Of a stretch of 64,000 nucleotides of DNA, positions 13,021 to 26,257 are shown piece by piece. A program made the position numbers and the translations under genes. Every line of letters begins with the position of its first letter. Positions within the stretch are counted from its first letter, which is position 1. Origin of the DNA: Moringa oleifera. Lineage: Eukaryota > Streptophyta > Magnoliopsida > Brassicales > Moringaceae. Under the pieces are notes generated by a model. It saw only the letters and a list, made by a program, of their open reading frames with translations. It had not been told where the DNA came from and searched no databases. The DNA lies in assembly GCA_021397835.1 (NCBI GenBank), contig JAJFZO010000080.1, forward strand, positions 1-64,000, written 5' to 3'.

Positions 13021-13515
13021 CGGAAATTAATGCCAAACAGCACAAATAAAATCAATGGACCAAAAGAAAATCCATCAAGCGGTTAGAAGATCACCCAAGC
13101 TAAGCTTGTATTGAACCAATCAAAGATTGTCAGAAATTCAGCTAATGATCTATTATATGTAAACCAGATAATTAGCCAAGATTTCCATCTGGGTACTACT
13201 TATGAAAATCCGTTTTTATAATTTTCTTCACTACTCTAGTCTGGAAACATCACCACCCAATGCAAAACAGGACAAATAAAATCAAAGGACTAAAAGAAAA
13301 TGTTATATGGCATCTCCAAGCTATCAAGCATTTAGAAGATCACCCAAGCTAAGGTTGTATTGGACTAATCAAAGATGGTCAAAAATTCAGCTAATGATCT
13401 ATTATGTGTAAACTGGATAATGAGCAAAGATTTCCATATGGATATTACTTATGAAAATCTGTTTTCCTAGTCTTTTCACTATTCTAGTCTGGAAACATCA
13501 CCGCCCAATGCCTGT
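13021..13515. repeat. Tandem duplication, unit about 230-240 bp
   Basis: Two diverged head-to-tail copies start near 13,029 (aatgccaaacagcacaaata) and 13,259 (aatgcaaaacaggacaaata) and end with ggaaacatcacc and cccaatgc. It lies between the PHD gene and the ORC3 fragment. There is no coding signal. Confidence 0.85.
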
Positions 13516-13639
13516 CAGTTCAATTCCATTCAGTAGCTGGCTCAAGCAACATGAAACACCATCGATAATATCTCCTCCAAACTAATTAGTAAACATATGC
13601 ATAAAATTCTAATGACAGTACTCCGGCTATCACTTTCAG

Positions 13640-13875
13640 CAGTCAGTTAACACATATTATGACAGAAGGTAGACCTAATTGCCCCTATCCACTAAGTGAA
13701 CCTGAAGGGTTCAGCCCACTAATAAGTAACTGTCATCTTGTAGGTCAAGTCCAAGGTCAGAATCCCTTTAGGACAATTGAGAGTTTATTCTTAGCCATTA
13801 AATTCAAAGCCCCGGGGAGGAAGAATCCCCTTGGATTCCCCAACCTGGATACCTCAGTTATCAAAAAAAAAAATG
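13640..13875 (+). mobile_element. SINE-like retroposon with A-rich tail
   Basis: A compact, less AT-rich segment ends in about 10 A (13,862-13,873). It contains ggtcagaatccc near 13,754, one or two changes from a pol III box B (GGTTCGAATCCC). The 3' part (ggattccccaacctggatac) looks like a plant SINE body. Box A and target duplications were not found, so this is tentative. Confidence 0.4.
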
Positions 13876-13904
13876 CCTCCTACCAATAAATGAGACAATC
13901 CTTT

Positions 13905-14065
13905 TCCTTTTTCTATAGAAAACATTAAGTGAAACAAGTTATTGGAAAGGGAGAGAAAAAAAAAATCTCTAAGTCTGTTTTCTTTTTTTTTTTTTTTTTA
14001 GAAAACATGAAGTGAAACAAGTTATTGGAAAGGGAAAGAAAAAAAAAATCTCTAAGCCTGTTTAC
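13905..14065. repeat. Tandem duplication, unit about 80-90 bp
   Basis: The block from tagaaaacat through gtgaaacaagttattggaaa to atctctaag(t/c)ctgttt occurs twice, separated by a run of T. The copies differ at few positions. Confidence 0.85.
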
Positions 14066-15480
14066 CAAACTCTTAGCCACAAAAAAGAAAACACTCAAAT
14101 ATTAAAGGTTAAATAAAAGGGAAAAGTTATGCATTATGGGGATGCTTTTTTCCACTCCATCCATTTTCAACAGTAGATGGCATAGAAAACTAACATACAT
14201 GACTAAAGATTGCATGTTCATGTAGCATCTACCAAAAGAATTTGACCACCTTGATGCCTCATTAAAAAGATCACTCTACTTCAGAAGGCCCTTAAACTGT
14301 AACCAATACAAAAATTTAATATCGATGTCTATAAAAAACACCATTCAACTAGCTGAAGAAAGTGAGAGGACAAAGGGTCAAAGGTTCAACCACAATCAAA
14401 CTATAAGTTCAGTTATGGCCCCAGCATGACTTAATAAATACATTGAAGTTATACATAAAATTAAATAATATGTGAACTTTAGGGTAAGGATGCATTTCCC
14501 CAACTGGAAACACATCCTAGCTCCACTGATAAAATCAGACCAGTATGCATAATCTTCAAAAAAATGAATATTGCTAATTATAACATTATTCAAAGGCCTT
14601 CCTGATTTATTACTGTCTGATCTATGTTGTTTTGCATTTTCCAGAAACTAATACACGGAAGCATGAGAATGTTTACTAATCAGACTAACACTAATGAAGC
14701 ACCAAAGAACACCAGTTTTTCTGTTTCACAAGTTTGTGAAAAATATATAATTATCATTTTAAAATCTGCTATTGGTAGAATGTTGCATACCTTAAAAGAT
14801 TAACAAAGGATTTGCTGATAGAACTGAGATATTCAAACACAAGATTTTAGTTACAAGTTTTGCATTATCCTCAAGCTACTTGATGTATGCCCCCGTTAAC
14901 TGTTCATACCAATGAACAAGTTGCTACATCAGCTTAGTTTATACCTTACTTTTATCGAGTGAACAATTTGCCACTATCAGATAATCCTAAAGCCATCCCA
15001 ATTTCCTCATGGATGGCAATGGAGCCAGGTGGCAGAAACAACAGGCAGAATCAAACATCAACTAATCTCGCAAACTTAACACATATCCCCATGCCTATGT
15101 AGATGAACCTTTACAAACACAAAAAATATAAATTTCAATAGCAACACAACAAACGCACATATCAAAGTGTTCGTCAAACAAGGGCACTATAATTATCAGA
15201 ATTCATCAATCAAGCGATGGTCACTCTTGACTAGTCACCCCTGATTCAATAATCTAATCAGTTTAGCAGTCTGATCTGCAACTAAGAAACATGTTGCAAA
15301 TAATTCTTTCAGTTGCTAGTGAAATATTACCACCATCACTACATCAAAAGCTAGGTAGAGTCAAATGTTTACATTGGAAGGCTTAGGTCCAAAGAACAGT
15401 CTTGCATATGGAAGGTGATATGAACAGAAAGCACACTGTTTGGGCTAGAATAAGGGAAGTGGATTTTGGAAACAGGACAT
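14066..15480. other. Intergenic DNA between the AIPP2-like and ORC3 remnants
   Basis: No further ORC3 exon (the region after exon 5, around the AAA+ sensor part) and no upstream AIPP2 exon could be recognised here on either strand. Short open frames lack family character. Confidence 0.5.
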
Positions 15481-15496
15481 CAAATTGGACCAATAC

Positions 15497-17892
15497 CTCA
15501 ACATATGAATCATATCAGACAAGACAGCCCCACAACATCACTGCATATCATCAATAATTACAACCACTGGGTTGTCATAATTTCCATTTTCTCTGTACCA
15601 TGACACTAAGATGGATATATCAGCAGTCTGCCCAAAAGTCACAGTAGGCATAAGCATGAATCTATAAACTCTTCAAATAACAACAACTGCAAATTGTAAA
15701 ATGGATGACAGAAGGTAGTATTTACATCAAGAGTCACCATTAGGAGCTGTCTCAATAAACTTCTAAGACAACCACCAATACCATTCTTGGTAGAAAAATC
15801 TGTAGAGGAAAGGTTTGCCACATAGGAGCCTTGAGACTTCAAATGCAAGCCAAGCTCTCGAAATGACAGCAGATCATCAACAAACTCCACATTCTCTGCC
15901 AATCATTGTTATCAGGAATCCTTTATTGGAAAGAAACATATCAATTGTATCAACAACCAAATTTACCAACAATTAGTGGACAAGACAACAGCACAAAAAA
16001 GCTGTTGCTGGACCCAAGAACCAATTCCAAATTAATGTCACATTACGCATTATCGAAACAAGCATGTATATAACATTTTTAAATAATATAGAGGGCACAA
16101 GAAGAGTGATTGAGCAAGCAATAAATGGTTATTCATAATTGAAATTTTACCATCCAATTAAAAAAGATATGTTTCAAATATTTTCTGGAAGAGAACAGAG
16201 AAAAACCAAAAAGGAGTCAGTTGAATATATAAGTAGATATAACAATTATTGAAGATTACCCACAAAAAAATGGCAAAACAAATGCCACTGGAAGGATAAT
16301 TCTTTATTTCTAACCATCACAATGACAATAAATCAGTTAATTTATGGTTTGAAAGCTTCAGGAAGATCATGGAAACTGTATCCATCAAAGAGTAGCAGCC
16401 ATTCCTGTGCTGCTATTAATTCTCTCAAAACCTTAAAATTTTTGAATTAGGAGAAGAATTTACTGGTGAGAACCAGTCCAGTGAACAGTTGTTTAGAAGT
16501 TGCATCAGTTACAAGGGGGAAAGAGCGAGTTGCTTCTAGAAAGCCTGGTGTTCCAGATGAGCTAATGCTACCGAATGAATTCGGAACCCACTGATGTATT
16601 TGGTCAAAGAAATTAGCATTGATGGCCCTCAAAACATCCTGAAATTAAGATTATAAATTTTCAATCACTATAAATTAGTGATTGTTCTCAAAATCTGAAA
16701 ACATGAGGCTCTACCTTAGCCTTGATATTTGGTATCATTGGCTACAACAAATCTGGCCAGTAACCTTATACATCTGGGAAAGTATAAGGCCAGGCATTCA
16801 TATAGCTACACAATAACAGGGGTTGTGTGTGTTTATGTTTAAAAAACCTGGAATAAGTAATTAAAAAAAAGAAGAAGAAGGATCAATGAAACAAACTTTA
16901 ATAGTTGACTCAATCTTTGACCAGACAACTTCAAAAGCTTGTGTTCGCGATTCCACATGACAACAATCATCAAATTCTTCCTTCTCAATCTCTGCTTCCT
17001 CTGTAGTCTAATGCAAAGATGGAGATAAATCAATCCTCCGCCTGGTTTTCACCCTTCCAGATGACTTTCCATCTGACTTCCCAGATGACACTTTGTGGAG
17101 AATGAAGAATGACTGTGGGAAAAGAAATAGAAAGATCAATGGGTTGCTTAGTTGTCCCAAAAAAAAAAAAACACAAAAGACATACAAGATGAAATCATGT
17201 ATTTGGTGATTAAGACTCTGTAGACTCTACAGAACTCCAGAAGTATTTTCTTATATTTGTAAATTAAACAAAAAAAAGAAAAAGAAATTACTAACTGGGG
17301 TTGGTGTCTTTCTTTTGGTGTCCTACAATTTCTAGGGAATCAAAACAGAAAACATTTTCTCACAATAAAAATAAACTACAAGCCCCAAAATTATTCAAAG
17401 TCAATGAAGATAAAGAAAAATAAAAATACACGAAGTAACCACATGCAACCAAAGATTAGGCCAGCGAGTAATTTTTCAAGGGAAATTACTCCTTAAGTGA
17501 GTTTGTTTTCCTCTTTCTTCGCCAAATACTAACAAAATTATCATGTCATTTTCATCTGGGAAAGCAACAAATTAATAAGATCAGAGAAGAAATGAAAATG
17601 CCTACTATCTTTGAGAAACTACAGGCACAATGTCCTTGGACATCAAATCCGTGATCACAATCAGAACTTCCGATTTGAGTGAATTTTTTCTTTTTTTTGT
17701 TTTCCAAAATCTCCAGCTATTTCTCAGGAACTAGAGAGAAAAAAGCAATTGCAAGAATTAAAAAAGAAATTGAACACGCCAAAAACTGATATTGTGAAGT
17801 GTGTGAGAGAGAAAGAGAACCTGCAGATTGTTGTCCGTGATGTCAGGGCCAGAGGGATGAGAAGAATAGACAACGGTTGCAGAGGGCGGCAT
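15497..17892 (-). pseudogene. ORC3: Origin recognition complex subunit 3, 5' half only, with stops
   Basis: ORC3 is a subunit of the nuclear complex that marks replication origins. Five exons are placed: 17892-17821 (ATG, MPPSATVVYSSHPSG), 17112-16897 (SFFILHKVSSGK, then FEVVWSKIESTIK), 16638-16464 (FPLVTDATSKQLFTGLVLT), 15895-15726 (NVEFVDDLLSF and NGIGGCLRSLLRQ) and 15627-15497 (ADISILVSWYRE, NPVVVIIDD). All introns are GT-AG with matching phases. Exon 2 has an in-frame TAG at 17010-17008 and exon 5 a TGA at 15540-15538, after IIDDMQ, where an Arg is usual. The gene ends at the exon-5 donor. The C-terminal half of the family protein is absent from the window, so the copy is truncated as well as interrupted. 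Confidence 0.88.
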
Positions 17893-18000
17893 CGAACTAA
17901 TTATTGAGAGAGAGAGAGAGAGAAAGAGCCACAGTTAGGGATTAATGCTGCTTCTCCTTCCTCGTCTTTCTTTTTGGCGGGAAATGTCTCCAGGGTTACA
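17893..18000 (-). promoter_or_regulatory. 5' UTR/promoter-proximal region of ORC3 with (GA)n tract
   Basis: Upstream of the ORC3 start codon the plus strand has a GA microsatellite at about 17,905-17,930 (CT on the coding strand). Pyrimidine-rich 5' leaders are common in plant genes. No TATA box was assigned. Confidence 0.4.
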
Positions 18001-21000
18001 TCTGTTAAACCAAATGATATTAATTCCTCCTTATTACATTTTCTTTATTTTAAAAATAATTAAAGAATCAGTTTGATACACACACAAAAAAAAAAAATCC
18101 AATCATGTAGAACTTTTTTATCAAAAAATAAATAAATTATTAAAAATAGTAATTAAATTTTAAATAAAAAATATTAATTAAAATTTTTAAAATAATTAAT
18201 ATTAAAAAATTAAAAATATTTAAATGAAATATTTTGTAAAAAAATTTATTATTAAAAATTTAAAAATTCATAATAAATGTTTTGTGAATCAAAAATTATT
18301 TGAGATTATATGATTGATTTAAAATAAAGTGTAGAATTTATTTTAGTTATATTTTAAGTATTTTAATAATAAAAAAATACTTAAATTTATAATAATTTAA
18401 GTCAAAATTTTATTTAATATTTTTTATTAATTAAATTTTTATATTTTAAAATATTTTTATCCTTTAAATAATTATAAACTAACCATAATAAATGAGTTAC
18501 AGTTGATACACTTGATAATAATACTTCTATATCACATTGAATACTTTTTGTTCTAAAATCTTCAACGTCATAAATTTATTTTTATTTATTTATTTAATTT
18601 TAATATATTTATAAAATATAAAAAATTAAAATTTTATATATTATTAATAATATAATTCATAATCATATAAAATTTGAAAACTTAGTGATGAATTAACAAA
18701 TCCATTAAAGGTTGGAGGGCAAATTTTTAATATTTTTACATGAAATTACAATTATACTCTTGACTATAAGTAACTTAGTTTTTCTATACCACCTCAATTT
18801 TTTCATCAATCCATGGTTTATAATTTCATCATTGCTAGAATTTTAACTTTTTCGAGCCTAACATTTTAAAGTCAATTTAACATGCAATTCTCTTTATAAA
18901 AAAATTCTTTTCTTTTTATAGACAAACTAATTTCGAAAAAAAATTTAGCCTTATGATAATTTTATTTATAAAATTATTCAATATTAATATTTTGTATATT
19001 ATTACTTTTTTAATTAAAGTAACATTAAATCATTTTTAAACATCTTCTAAAGTTTTATCATATCCCAAAGTTTTATATACCAATTACCTCTATCTTGTCA
19101 AATACATTTATTATCCAATCGGCAGGCAATAACCAAACTATCATTCTGCCCAATCTTATTTTTTGGTATGCATTTACATTTAAGCCACCTACTCTTAGAA
19201 CCCATTACCTACTCTTGCTGTTAATTCTCCCTTAAATACTTATTTTTCTCTTATCAACATTTTTAATTTTAAGCATGAAACAAGTTAGAGTCTTTGTACA
19301 TTTACGGTGCCAAAGTTTACCTTGTCGATCATTTGTTTTTGTGGAGTCATTAATATCACGACGAGGCCCATGGATCAAGTATTCTCCCTTGAAATGACGA
19401 AATAAATTTTCTTGTTTGGTTTAGTTTAAAAACAATGAATCTTGAAATTCATTTTGATCGATTTTTTAATGAGAATCAAGAAAAATAAAAATCGTCATCA
19501 ATTTTTTTTATGACATGATTAGTTATCTAAATTATTTGTATTTTGTTACTCGAATTTTTTTTGTTGAAAAGAACCTTAAAAAAAGGCGAAAGAAAGGTTG
19601 TAGGTAATGGTTAAACTTCACCAAGAAATCTGGACCTTTGAGTTGATTATATGTAAAGAAGGATAAACATCCTCATAAATTTCTAAATTGATACCAATTA
19701 AAAGAAAATGTATGCCGTCAGGTGATATAAAAGGAATTAAAATTGATTCTCTTTCAAAGCAATATATAATAATTATAAAGATAAACTTTTGAAGAATGCA
19801 TGAATGATGGAGATTTTTTATTGTGGCTATTGCCATATCTTGGCTTTCAAAACGATTTTATTTAAGACTTAAAGAGTCAACTATTGCTAAGCCTCCGAAT
19901 CTTGAAAGAGAAATACAATCAAAGAATCTTGCTTTCTTAAGATTATCGAAAAGTAGTCAAAATGATGCATTTTAGATGAGGACTGAGAAAAAACACCAGG
20001 ACTAGCTCCCCTTTTCTCAAAACAACACGATTTTGTTTAAGACTCCATGCAAAAAAAGACACCAAAGCACACATCATTTTGAAATTCATTTTGTGCAAAA
20101 AAAAAAAACACTGACATACAGTGCAAGAGTAATGGTAATGAAGAAGTTAAGAAACCAAGAAAGAAAAAAAGTATAATCAAGGAAGCATAAAGAAAGCATC
20201 AAAGAGAATAATTAAATTCATATATTGCATTGGCAATTTATTTACAAGATAGAGCCCCATAAAGTAACTCAATTTTATACATGCGTGGTGCGCTTTAAAA
20301 ATCTTTCGATAATTGTTCAATAAAAAAATAAAATAAGCTCACAAAAAAAAAAAACTCTCGAGTATGCTACTGACCTAAATGCTCTTAAGGTTCTCTTTAA
20401 ATACAAGAAACAACGGTGTTTGTGTATCCAAAAGTCCAAGTCTCTCTCTCTTTGATTGAAGGAGTATTTATAGGTGAGGTTCTCTGCAAAAGCTTGCTAA
20501 TTATCTAGAAAATATGATGCGCTTAATAGAAATTAAGTGCACCCACTATTGATTTATGATGTGCTAATAAGTCATTCTTTTATTTTGCGCACCTTTTCTT
20601 AAGTCTACATTCTTCTAGGCATCCTCTATAAGGTTGTAGAACCTTACCCAAAAATGATTGTTTTCTCAAAAGCATTGAATTATTAGGATCTAAATAATTT
20701 GTCAAGATCAATATTTTTGAAGATCGACGTATTTCAAGGTTGGATTTTCTAATGTCGGGATTTGCCTTGGCTTAACCACCTTTACTATACTTGTTAAAAT
20801 TATCTTTAAGAAACTATGTCATGATTGATTAGGGCTTATGCTGATCCTCAAAGATTTATAGATTCAAAGTTGCAAGTTTACAAATTCTCTAGAGATTGTC
20901 ACTTTAAAGGATGAAATTAATGAAACTATCTCATAAACGTGTGATTAAATCAGTGTTTTGATACTTCTCACCTTCTAATATCTATTTATAAACCTCTCCT

Positions 21001-22560
21001 TAACTCTCTATTTCAGACTTTTCTGCACATGGAAAACTCTTATGCACATGACAGACTCTTCCAAGACAGACTCTTCCAAGGAAGAGTGTCAAAAATAAAA
21101 AATAAGTATTTGAAAATTTTACCCTTATTTAAATGGGTGAATTGCAGTTTATATAAGATATTTATATAAGCAATAGCAAACTCTTCCTTGTTTGGGAAGA
21201 ATGTCATGGAAAATTAAAGACTAAGTAGGGGAGACCTCTAAATTGTCATTAAATCTTTCTTTTTATTCTTTCTAGATTTTATTACAATAATACCATGAAT
21301 CTTCTCCTTAAAGAAAACTCAAAATTCAAAATTCAAAGAGTTTTTACAAGCTTAAAGGAAGAATGATAAGACTTTCTTAGAAGACCTTAAATGAAGACCT
21401 TCTTAAGTTCCTGAAACTTTACTTTACACATGTACGAGGTCGTCTATTTGATTTTTCTTTAAAAGCTAAATTTCCTCATCTTCAAGTTGCAGAATGACAT
21501 TGACACCTTCACTTTAAATTTTCATTGAAGGTAAAATTTTGGTATCGACAACACTTTTGAACATATTAGCTTCCATTTTCTTTGCAGCATAGAATAATCT
21601 TTAAGCTTATTGTTCATTCTTCCTAGAAAGTTCTTTGTGGAAGAATTTTTACAGTGTTCTTAGCAGAGAAACAGCACATAAGCCATAATTAAGGTGCAAT
21701 TCTTTCCTTATTTATTTGTATTACTATTTAAAATGAATAAAAAATTGATTACTTATCTTTTTCTTTCATTATTCATTGTTTTTAACTTGCTATTATGAAT
21801 TTAATATTACACCTCACAATTTTTTAAATATTTTTAAGTAAAAATTCAATGAAGTTTATATTTCGAATCTTAAAATCTAAAAATATATTTGATTTTCAAG
21901 TCAAAGATCTAGTGTCGACTAGATTCTCAGATTGTTGCATAAAAGACATAAAAAAATATTTTGAGACCACATCACATCATGATGAAGTCTGTTATTGTTC
22001 TTCTCTTTAAAAAAACTTTTTGAGATTGGATAAAGATTAATCTTACTTTATTTTATAACTATCTATATTTTGTATTTTGGGATCAATATCAAATTAAAAT
22101 AATTCAAGAGATCAATCAATTTAAATAGTATTAATTCTTAAGCACTTATTAAAATACTAATTTTTTTCACACATAACTGACTATCGATCTCAAATCTTTT
22201 AATGAAGTAGACTATTGCCTATTTTTCAAATGAAGTTTATATTTTTTATTAAAAAAAAAGTGTTAGGATAAAAATAGTGATCAATCATATCAAAAAAAAA
22301 AACGATTGATGGTGACTTTTTATTTTTTATTTTAAAATTAAAGCCGGCAAAAGAATTTCAAAATAAAAGAATTTTCCACATTGGTCTTTTCGCCAAAAAG
22401 ACTAGTTGTAATAGCCTCCTAATTCTGAATCTCACATATAGTTTTACCTTTTCTCACCATTTCTTTACAATATTCCACAAACTAATTCCATAAATTTTCA
22501 TCTCCATTATTGTTACTCAACTTGTTCCATTTTTTTTCCGATTTCATTACCATCACCTTT
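18001..22560. other. AT-rich intergenic DNA without recognisable genes
   Basis: Strongly AT-rich, especially 18,100-19,080. There are A-runs near 20,098 and 20,345. A short inverted or direct pattern, cagactcttccaag followed by gaagagt, occurs at about 21,050-21,090. I could not assign coding sequence or a named repeat. Confidence 0.5.
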
Positions 22561-22599
22561 TTTCCATAGCCTTTTTTTTTTCTATCATGAATATTCCCA

Positions 22600-24350
22600 A
22601 TCATTTACCTAGAACCTTGTTTAAAAAATAATAGATTCATTCCTAAAGCCCCCATTATTAACACGTTACCTCACAATCTCGAGCCTTGTTAAATGAGTTA
22701 AGAGGATCAATCCCAAAGCATCCATTATTGACCTGTTGCCTCACAATCTCTTACCTAACACAAATGGCACTTTGACTTCACTTAAAATTTTCTATAGGAA
22801 TCACCTTTGCAATTATATCAACTTCCTTATAATCATGAATACTAAAACAATGACATGAATACTAAAAGGCTTGAAAGAGCGCTTCTTACAAGTGTCAGTT
22901 TCTTTTCTTAAAAAGGTATCTCCTCTTCCATCGCATTAATATCTTTTTAAACCTCTTTATTATTGAATTCCAAAAAGTTAACTCCTTGATTTTAACTTCG
23001 AGGGGTAGCCCTAAATGTTAAATTTGAGAGCTCCCAAATTGTATCCCAACACTGTAGTAAGTCGATCTCTATTCTTTCACACAGTGGAATAAATTTTTTC
23101 TTTCTCAAATTATTTTTTAATCTAAATACCACCTCAAAACATAAATAAAAAAATAAAATTTCTCATATTAATCAAACGATTCTCTTCCACCTCACAAAAA
23201 TTACAATATCATCATCTAATAAAAGGTGAGTTATCTTTAACTTTAATCTTGATCTTCCCACATCGAAATCCTTTAAGGGCCCATTTTTTTAAAATGCCTT
23301 GCAAGATTCTATCAAGAGCCTCCATCACCAACAAGAATAAGAAATAACGATAATGTATCCCCTTTTCAAAGCTCTTTAGTTGATTTAAAAAACTTTGAAG
23401 GACTTTTATTCACCAAAATAAATAACAATCATATTGAAAATACACCACTTAATCCACCAATACCATCACTCACCATATCCTATCATTTTCAACATCAATG
23501 TTACAAAATCCCAAGCTACATGGTCATATGCTTTCTTTATATCCAACTTATATATCACTTCCTTCTTTGTCCTCTTTCGATGTTAATTAACTACTTCATT
23601 TGTAATCAATGTCACATTAAAGATTTGCATTCTTCTCATAAAGGCATTTTGATTTGGGTTACTTAATTTTTTCACTCTTCTTTTAATCTTCCAAGAAAGA
23701 CTAATCACTACTAACTTTTAGACTCTCCCTCACCTTTTACTAACCTAAATAGATGTAACCTTTTTTATGTTACAAGCCAACAAGAAGGTTGAATTCAACA
23801 AACAAGTAAACTTGCCATCAAAATGAAACTCCTTAAATAAATGAAAAATATCTAATTTAATGATTTCCTAGTTTTCTTTTGAAAAACACATAATGAAATC
23901 TAACTAGGCTAGATATTTTGTCCCAGTCAAAAAACATGCTCGATGCACCTCCTCTTTCTCAAAATGCCTTTCTAATTAATCATAAAGTTCATTGACTATA
24001 ATGTTGAATTCCAACCCATCAAGTGTTGTTTCCACTCTTACTATATACTATGTAACTATAAATAGAAGTCATTAATCATTTATTTTAATTCCCCTTACTC
24101 CACCATCCTATCTTCATCAAATTTCATCTTACTAATGAAGTTGTTCCTTTCATGTGCATTCACCATAAAATAAAATTAACTAGTGTTTTTATCCTTTTCC
24201 TTAAGCCAAATAGCCTCAAATTTTTGCTTTCATGATATTTTTTCATTTTGATTAGTGTAGTTAAATTATTCTTATAAATTCTTGCTCTCTTGACCATCAA
24301 CTCCCCTAAGCTCACACTAAACTTTTCCTTCTCCTCCACCTCCACCAAAT
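22600..24350 (-). pseudogene. L1-type LINE ORF2 remnant (reverse transcriptase)
   Basis: Minus-strand frames give ordered pieces of a plant L1 ORF2. At about 24,160-24,250 there is WLKEKDKNTS followed by NAHERNNFIS, the linker before the RT. At about 23,440-23,560 there is YKLDIKKAYDHVAWDF and then MIGYGE, RT motif A. At 23,240-23,290 there is FDVGRSRLKLKITHLL with LLDDDIVIF, near RT motif C. At about 22,880-22,930 there is KLTLVRSALSSLLVFMSLF, from the connector after RT. Stops and frame changes are frequent. Ends, poly-A and target duplications were not found. Confidence 0.7.
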
Positions 24351-24354
24351 CTCA

Positions 24355-24950
24355 TAACAAGCCTTCCTTTCTTCTCTAAATGTTTAATCTTTGTTTCACT
24401 TTCTCATCGTGCTTTTAAATTCTTTAATTAGTATTATAATCACACCAGACCGAATACGATACCCAATTTAAAGTTAATCTATAAGGCCATGATAAATCAT
24501 TGGGCCACCAAAGCCCATCACATCCTTCCCAAAAATGGGGATGGTTTAATTGTGAAGCCAGCCTGTCAGAGGCAATACCCTCTTCTTAAAGGAAGATACA
24601 ATGTGCAGCCCAGAGCTGGGCTCCAAACTATGTGGCCCACTCATGATTTGAGGCGCGAAAAATCGAATGTACAACAAAGTCAAAACAAATATTCACATAT
24701 TTGATGATCCACGACAACCAACACCATCAAGGAAAGGGATTATCTAAAGAACTTATAAAAAGCAAAGTATTTTGTTTTTTTCTTTGATGTGAGATATGTT
24801 GACATGGAGACCCCACTTACCAGTCAAGTAAGTGAACGTTAAGGCCAATTTAGATACCGAGAATTGCAAGTTTTTTAAGAGCAAATTATATATTTCATTG
24901 ATTAACTACCCATTAATCTCAAATCCCTTTGAAGGGAGTTTCCTTCTGAG
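24355..24950. other. Unassigned segment with less AT bias
   Basis: Bases 24,489-24,704 are open on the plus strand (MINHWATKAHHILPKNGD), but I recognise no family and there is no splice context. It may be noncoding repeat DNA or part of the DUF2921 locus upstream of the fragment that follows. Confidence 0.3.
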
Positions 24951-24954
24951 TTCA

Positions 24955-25745
24955 TGATATTGATTATGCCCACGGAGCTAAGAAGTATATTAGTGTGACT
25001 AAGACTCGAGTATATCGAAAAGCAGCTTCTTCTGAACATGTTAGCTCAACTAGCACTTGCTGGGAAGGCTTATAGCAATTTTTCTATGCTTTTGTTGGAG
25101 GTCTTTATGATCCACATGCAGGAACAATGTATCTCGTTGGCTGCAGGGATGTCAGAGTTGCATGAAAGATCTTGTTTAAGAGCATGGATCTTGAAGCTGG
25201 ATTGGATAGTTCGATTGAGGTGGTAGTGTCTTACCCATCCACAGCAGCACAGTGGTTAATCAACCCAACGACTACCATTTCTACAACCAACTAAAGAACT
25301 GAAGACAATCCTCTTTATTTTAGGACAATTAAGCTGAAGATTCTTCTCATTATGTATAGGAAGTAGCGGGAAGACATTTAGTCTTGAGAGGATTCTTCGA
25401 ATTTTGACACTTTCATTCACAATTGCTTACATATTAAGCCAACTCTTTCACATCAAGCAAGATCTGGATTCTGTTCCTTTCATATCTCTTATAATGCTGG
25501 GTGTCCAAGCTGTTGGGTACAGTCTCCCTTTAATCACCTGGGCAACGAATCTCTTCAAAAGGAAAACTTCTGAATCATATGAAATGCCATATTATGGTCT
25601 CTAGAAGAATCAGTGGCTTTATGTAATTGATTACACTAAAAATTTTGGTGATGATGTGCTTTATCCTAACTCTAAGGCTTTGCTAGAAGGACTGAAAATC
25701 TCGTATCAGATTGCTTATCCTTTATGTAGTTGTATCATTCTTCTT
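24955..25745 (+). pseudogene. DUF2921 membrane protein, C-terminal fragment
   Basis: Function of this plant family is unknown; members have an extracellular-like N-terminal part and C-terminal membrane helices. Seen here in several frames: MYLVGCRDVRVA near 25,130 and VVVSYPSTAAQWLINPT near 25,225. The stretch at 25,404-25,604 is open and has hydrophobic helices (TIAYILSQLF, SLIMLGVQAVGYSLPLIT) and then LFKRKTSESYEM. The C-terminal helix continues out of frame at about 25,620-25,720 (LVMMCFILTLRLC). At least three frame changes and several stops are present, and the N-terminal two thirds of the protein are missing. I see no clear introns here, so a processed origin is possible, but these C-terminal parts are often encoded by one exon. 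Confidence 0.72.
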
Positions 25746-25898
25746 TTTTTTTATAAAGCATTTTTTATTTTCAATTTATTTTTATTTAATTTTTAATTTT
25801 TGATTTGATTACATTTTATTTTTTCTTATTTTTATTTCATTTGGTTTTCTTTGATGTATATTTTATCATTTTTATCTTTTATTTCACTTTATTTTTAA
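25741..25898. repeat. T-rich tract, left side of LTR-element insertion
   Basis: Composition matches the T-rich tract at 31,389-33,360, so the LTR element appears to have inserted into one T-rich block. Confidence 0.55.
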
Positions 25899-26218
25899 TG
25901 TAGTACACAGTAACATAGTATCCTATTTCGGCTAATGTCCTATTTTGATTGGGTATCTTAGTTTCCCATTTAGTCAATTTCCTATTCTCTCAAGTTTCCC
26001 ATTTAGTTATTTCCTATTCTTTCAAGTTTCCTATTTCTAGTTTTCCTATTCTTTCTGTATTTCCTATTTTTAGTTTATTTCTTGCATTATTTAAAGACCT
26101 ATTGTAATAGTTAGAGGCAATTCAATACAATTCATCAAATTTCCCTCTAAGAGTTTAGCTTTCGAGTTTGTTCTTTTATTTTATTCCGCTTCTACTTCGA
26201 AGCAAACCTTCTACTACA
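25899..26218 (+). repeat. 5' LTR
   Basis: Starts TGTAGTACACAG and ends CTACTACA (TG...CA). Aligned by eye to the 3' LTR it differs at about five of 320 positions, four of them in the last 14 bases. It contains repeated tttcctatt blocks and a TATTTAAAG box-like sequence near 26,090. Confidence 0.93.
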
Positions 26219-26224
26219 CTAAAT

Positions 26225-26236
26225 TGGTATCAGAGC
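26225..26236 (+). other. Primer binding site (initiator tRNA-Met type)
   Basis: TGGTATCAGAGC lies six bases after the 5' LTR. This is the standard primer site complementary to the 3' end of plant initiator tRNA-Met. Confidence 0.9.
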
Positions 26237-26257
26237 AAGGATTTTATCCTTATTCTG

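Noticed and set aside
24489..24704. Plus-strand open frame as a gene
   Set aside because: No family, no start or splice context, and composition alone does not support coding.
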